A DNA stretch of 64,000 nt. It comes from Microbulbifer litoralis. GTDB lineage: Bacteria > Pseudomonadota > Gammaproteobacteria > Pseudomonadales > Cellvibrionaceae. How positions within the stretch are numbered: position 1 is the stretch's first letter; the number at the start of each line of letters is the position of its first letter. The stretch covers positions 1 through 64,000 of the forward strand of contig NZ_JALKCV010000016.1 in assembly GCF_023634065.1 (NCBI RefSeq), given 5' to 3'. The notes under the pieces are model-generated. The model was not told the origin of the DNA, did not search any database, and saw only the letters and a list, made by a program, of their open reading frames with translations. This document shows positions 60,923-64,000 of the stretch, piece by piece. Both the position numbers and the translations under genes were made by a program.

Positions 60923-62377
60923 ATGATAAAAACCCTCCGCCATACATCGCTGGCCCTTGTCGCCAGCTCGGCACTATTCAGCACTCACCTCTACGCAGAA
61001 CCGGGCGACTACGGCTTCTGGGACACCCTGGGCAACCTGATGTCACCGGAGCAACCGGACAACAAAGTGACCCCGGCGCAGGCCAGCGGCATGTATCCGC
61101 TGACGCTCGACGACCCGGCCTTCGATGACGGCTTCGACCCGGCCGACTACGACAACTGGCAGAAAGTGGATGTACCGATCAGCAGCGGTGCCATGTGCGG
61201 TAACGGCTCGCCCTACAAGTTTTTTGTCAGCCGGGTACCGGACTCCAGCAATACCATCGTGTATTTCGAGGGCGGTGGCGCCTGCTGGGATTACGAGAGC
61301 TGCTCCGGCCAGACGGGCATCCGCGGCGCCCGCAACCCCAACGGGATTCCGGACAATTACGTGCAGAATATCAACCTGCTGGACTTCCAGAATTCCGCCA
61401 ACCTGGCGACTGCGGCCGTCTCACCGCTGATCTATACCCACCACCCCTACAACCAGTTCAAGACCGGCGAGTGGAACCTGGTTTACGTGCCCTACTGTAC
61501 CGGCGATATCTATGTGGGCGACAAAACCGAAATCTATGCGGACCCGACCGGCGAAAACCCGGACCTGGTGTGGCACCACAACGGCCTGCGCAATGTGCAG
61601 TCGGTCGTATCCTGGCTGAAGAACAACCTGCAGAAGCCGGAGCAGATGGTCACCGCCGGATGCAGCGCGGGCAGTATCGGTGCGCTGCTGAACTACTCCA
61701 AGCTGCGCCAGGATATGGCGGTGAACTACGGCTACCTGATCGACGATTCCGGCCCCCTCTACCAGGCGCCGCTCGACAGCAATGACCCGGATGCCTATCC
61801 GTCACTGCCACTGCATCACGAGGTGCTGGACTCCTGGACCACCTTCTCTCCCGGAGGCGATCCCACAGAGGAGAACCCGATCAATATGCTGGCGAGTATC
61901 ACGCCGGGATTTGACGATAACGAGCTGGCCTCCCTCTATTCGGCGCTGTCCAGCAAGTTTCCCGGGGACCGACTGGGCATGACCCACTTCCTCGCCGACG
62001 GCAACTTCTCTTCCTATTCCTACGAGCGTTTTCACGAGGATATCTACAGTGATCCGGATGCCGAATCGCGCCTGGATAAGCTGCGCCAAAAGTGGCAGCA
62101 GGACACAAACGAGAACCTGGTCCCACTGCTGGAACAGACCGCAAACTGGGGCTACTACTTCCCCATGTACCGGGATTTCAACGAGAGCCACTGCACCACC
62201 ATTCTCGACCTGGAATACGGTGAGATTGCCGAGCAGGGCCTGGTACTGCGGGACTTCCTCAACAACATCGTCAACCACCAGGGGGGCAGCATGATGCGCG
62301 CCCGGGAAACCGACCAGGTGTCGGATTTCGAGAACAACCACAACTGGTTCTACGATCTGGTCGGCGGACTGCTCTGA
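60923..62377 (+). CDS. Exported pectin acetylesterase/Notum-family hydrolase
   Basis: An alpha/beta hydrolase of the pectinacetylesterase family (CE13/Notum), 484 residues. A signal peptide (about 1-25, ending HLYA) is followed by the family segment IVYFEGGGACWDYESC, the nucleophile Ser248 in AGCSAGSIGALL, and a candidate catalytic His423 in FNESHC. Several Cys residues suggest disulfides. Its substrate could be an acetylated polysaccharide or another ester; no pectate lyase or other polysaccharide gene is nearby. GGGG precedes the ATG. A strong hairpin lies downstream. Confidence 0.85.
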   Translation: MIKTLRHTSLALVASSALFSTHLYAEPGDYGFWDTLGNLMSPEQPDNKVTPAQASGMYPLTLDDPAFDDGFDPADYDNWQKVDVPISSGAMCGNGSPYKFFVSRVPDSSNTIVYFEGGGACWDYESCSGQTGIRGARNPNGIPDNYVQNINLLDFQNSANLATAAVSPLIYTHHPYNQFKTGEWNLVYVPYCTGDIYVGDKTEIYADPTGENPDLVWHHNGLRNVQSVVSWLKNNLQKPEQMVTAGCSAGSIGALLNYSKLRQDMAVNYGYLIDDSGPLYQAPLDSNDPDAYPSLPLHHEVLDSWTTFSPGGDPTEENPINMLASITPGFDDNELASLYSALSSKFPGDRLGMTHFLADGNFSSYSYERFHEDIYSDPDAESRLDKLRQKWQQDTNENLVPLLEQTANWGYYFPMYRDFNESHCTTILDLEYGEIAEQGLVLRDFLNNIVNHQGGSMMRARETDQVSDFENNHNWFYDLVGGLL

Positions 62378-62406
62378 GACAATAAAGACATAGGAATCAC
62401 TAAGGA

Positions 62407-62442
62407 CAATCGCAGGGGACAGGTGTGCTGCCCCTGCGATTG
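62407..62442 (+). terminator. Hairpin after the esterase-like gene
   Basis: CAATCGCAGGGG and CCCCTGCGATTG form a perfect 12-bp stem with a 12-base loop, 30 bases after the stop. There is no T-run, so it may stabilise the 3' end rather than terminate. Confidence 0.5.
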
Positions 62443-62449
62443 CAGGCCC

Positions 62450-62613
62450 GTAGTGTGCCGCTCGCAAAGTCAGGTAACAGTTCACTTCGCCAAATCGCCC
62501 AGCTCTGCGTTGAGAAAGCTTGAAATAACGCTGCTATTCCTGCGTTTTCTCGCCTTGATCTGAACGAATTGGCTGTGCTCCTTTGTTACCGAACTTTGCG
62601 AGCGGCCCACTAG
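62450..62613. repeat. 164-bp palindromic element M3
   Basis: Ends GTAGTGTGCCGCTCGCAAAG and CTTTGCGAGCGGCCCACTAG pair. Opposite orientation to M2 and nearly identical to it. It ends four bases before the stop of the next minus-strand gene, between convergent genes. Confidence 0.85.
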
Positions 62614-62617
62614 AGCT

Positions 62618-63256
62618 TCAGCGTCGATCACCGTTTTTTGAGTAGGCTTCCTCCCGCGCCGCCTGCAACTGCTGCCGCAGGAATTCCTGGCGAGTCACGC
62701 CATCAGGGAAGCTGTCCATACCTTTCACCCGCTCGATGATGCGTTGTTCCGCCCGCTTGTAGTCGGCAAAGCCCGGTACATCCTCGTAGGGATCGTACTC
62801 CCGCGCGCTGGACTCCGCATTCCGGCGGTACTCCTCCATCAACGCCTGCGCGGCGGTATCGAACTCAGCCTCACTCTCGCTATTGCGCTCCAACCAGGCG
62901 AGTTTCAGGGCCAGGCCCTCGTAGGCCATAACCCGACCCTCGCGCTCGATGGTATCGATCAGCTGCCATATCTCCTCATCGGTGTAGCCCCCACCATCGC
63001 CGTTGAAATACGTATCCAGGGCCGCCTTGTCGTCCTCCCGCTGCAGGTATTCCTGCACGCGCGGGTCGGATAGCAGCGCGGACAGTTCCGTCCCTTCCGG
63101 CACCGCGGGAACGGGGGCGGAAGTCCCGGAAGGGTGATGATTGCGAACGGTGGGATCCATACTGTCGGGAGAGAGTAAATGAAAGTAGCGCCAAGAGGCG
63201 ATACCAGCTCCCAGGGCCAGGGTGATTACAACAGACAGCCGGGCTTTATTATTCAT
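62618..63256 (-). CDS. Membrane-anchored protein of unknown function
   Basis: A 212-residue protein with one N-terminal hydrophobic segment (about residues 6-22, LSVVITLALGAGIASW), an uncleaved anchor or signal. A Pro/Ser-rich linker and a mostly helical, acidic domain follow (VQEYLQREDDKAALDTYF; later YEDVPGFADYKRAEQRIIER). No family recognised. I start at the ATG after GGAAGCGG; the frame runs 49 codons further over the gap upstream. Same strand and about 100 bases downstream of the YeaC-like gene. Confidence 0.65.
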   Translation of the reverse strand: MNNKARLSVVITLALGAGIASWRYFHLLSPDSMDPTVRNHHPSGTSAPVPAVPEGTELSALLSDPRVQEYLQREDDKAALDTYFNGDGGGYTDEEIWQLIDTIEREGRVMAYEGLALKLAWLERNSESEAEFDTAAQALMEEYRRNAESSAREYDPYEDVPGFADYKRAEQRIIERVKGMDSFPDGVTRQEFLRQQLQAAREEAYSKNGDRR

Positions 63257-63359
63257 TGTTGCCGCTTCCGTTATCCGGGGTAACGGAAACAGTGTAACCG
63301 GCATGGAAGCGGAGACAAACCGGTGCGGCCCGCAGCCGGAAACTGCCGGCGAATACGGC

Positions 63360-63608
63360 TCAGACCCAGCTGAGCTCCTGCTCGTCCTCCGGCTTATCGC
63401 CACAAGGCGTGCTCTTCGGCGGCACGTGCCCCACCTGCGCCTCCTCCGGCAGGTTCACGCGCTCCCAGTTGGCGACGGCCTCGGCACACAGGCGGCGCTG
63501 GTCTGCGGTAATCGCCACGCCGTTCGGCCACTTGCCCAGTTCGATAGCGCGCTTGAGGCTGCCGATGACCTGCGGGTTGAGGTTGCGGAGCAGTTCTGCG
63601 AATGACAT
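63360..63608 (-). CDS. yeaC: DUF1315 (YeaC) family protein
   Basis: An 82-residue cytoplasmic protein. The core LNPQVIGSLKRAIELGKWPNGVAITADQRRLCAEAV matches the E. coli YeaC pattern (YxxLxxAVELGKWPDGxxLTxEQ). Function unknown. It lies just beyond the rplQ terminator on the same strand. Confidence 0.8.
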   Translation of the reverse strand: MSFAELLRNLNPQVIGSLKRAIELGKWPNGVAITADQRRLCAEAVANWERVNLPEEAQVGHVPPKSTPCGDKPEDEQELSWV

Positions 63609-63634
63609 GCCGTGAGTACCTCTGACTGTGGGGC

Positions 63635-63662
63635 AAAAAAAAGGCCGGTCACTAACCGGCCT
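63635..63662 (-). terminator. Terminator after rplQ
   Basis: On the minus strand AGGCCGGT-TAGTG-ACCGGCCT is followed by eight T. It ends the rpoA-rplQ ribosomal protein operon. Confidence 0.9.
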
Positions 63663-63685
63663 CCTTCAATGCTAAACGCCGGTGC

Positions 63686-64000
63686 TTACGCCTCGGCGGC
63701 TTCGGCATCTTCGTCCGCCAGCGGGCGATCCACCAGCTCGACATAGGCCATGGGCGCCTTGTCGCCGGCGCGGAAACCGCACTTCAGGATGCGGATGTAT
63801 CCGCCCGGACGGGCTTCGTAGCGGGGGCCCAGTTCGTCGAACAGCTTGCGCACGGCATCCTTGTCGCGGATACGGGCGAAAGCCAGACGGCGGTTGGCGA
63901 CACTGTCTTTCTTGGCCAGGGTGATCAGCGGCTCGGCGACGCGACGCAGCTCCTTGGCTTTCGGCAGTGTGGTTTTGATCAGTTCGTGCTCTACCAGAGA
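63686..64000 (-). CDS. rplQ: 50S ribosomal protein L17 (C-terminal part)
   Basis: The frame enters at the window edge in phase, and 104 residues plus the TAA stop are visible. [38 protein letters not shown] and [20 protein letters not shown] are diagnostic of L17. The N-terminus, including the MRHRKSGRQL segment of the family, lies outside the window. rpoA should precede it. Confidence 0.96.
   Translation of the reverse strand, partial: SLVEHELIKTTLPKAKELRRVAEPLITLAKKDSVANRRLAFARIRDKDAVRKLFDELGPRYEARPGGYIRILKCGFRAGDKAPMAYVELVDRPLADEDAEAAEA

Overview
The window is chromosomal core sequence from a GC-rich gammaproteobacterium. Gene order closely follows Pseudomonas: ilvB-ilvN-ilvC-pssA, clpB-pgeF-rluD-bamD, pilSR-minor pilins-ispH-fkpB-lspA-ileS-ribF-murJ-rpsT, proB-obgE-rpmA-rplU-ispB, fabBA, and ssb-MFS-uvrA ahead of rplQ. 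The dedicated sortase regulators, the Notum/pectin-acetylesterase-like hydrolase and the many intergenic palindromes point to a marine relative such as Microbulbifer (Cellvibrionales). That placement is inference. No rRNA, tRNA, CRISPR array, phage or transposase gene was seen.

Layout. 1-4.6 kb: branched-chain amino acid synthesis (ilvB, ilvN, ilvC) and phosphatidylserine synthase, minus strand. 4.9-14.5 kb: a DUF4124 protein, a DUF885 protein, a two-gene RND efflux system and clpB. 14.7-19.7 kb: pgeF, rluD, bamD, nadE. 19.8-29.7 kb: type IV pilus control (pilS, pilR) and minor pilins; fimT is on the plus strand, and fimU-pilV-pilW-pilX-pilY1-pilE run on the minus strand. 29.8-37.4 kb: ispH-fkpB-lspA-ileS-ribF and murJ, minus strand. 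37.6-41.9 kb: a 45-residue membrane microprotein, then pdsO, pdsR and pdsS, the OmpA-like and two-component arm of the proteobacterial dedicated sortase system. No sortase or target gene lies beside them. 42-48 kb: rpsT, a DUF899 protein, a membrane-anchored protein, proB, obgE, rpmA, rplU, ispB. 48.6-57.4 kb: fabB/fabA, galU, manB, an RmlD-like protein lacking its catalytic pair, ssb, an MFS carrier, manC. 57.6-64 kb: uvrA, the esterase-like hydrolase, an unknown anchored protein, a YeaC-family protein and the 3' part of rplQ.

The least ordinary content is intergenic. Three 164-bp elements (M1-M3) have terminal inverted repeats and fold end to end. Another palindromic family (P1-P3) keeps a conserved core while its long arms change sequence but stay self-complementary. 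GGGACTC heptamer arrays separate the genes of the pds locus. GTAGG-type repeats supply the TAG stop codon of several genes. Starts were moved from the longest frame where a Shine-Dalgarno site, signal peptide or family N-terminus argued for it.
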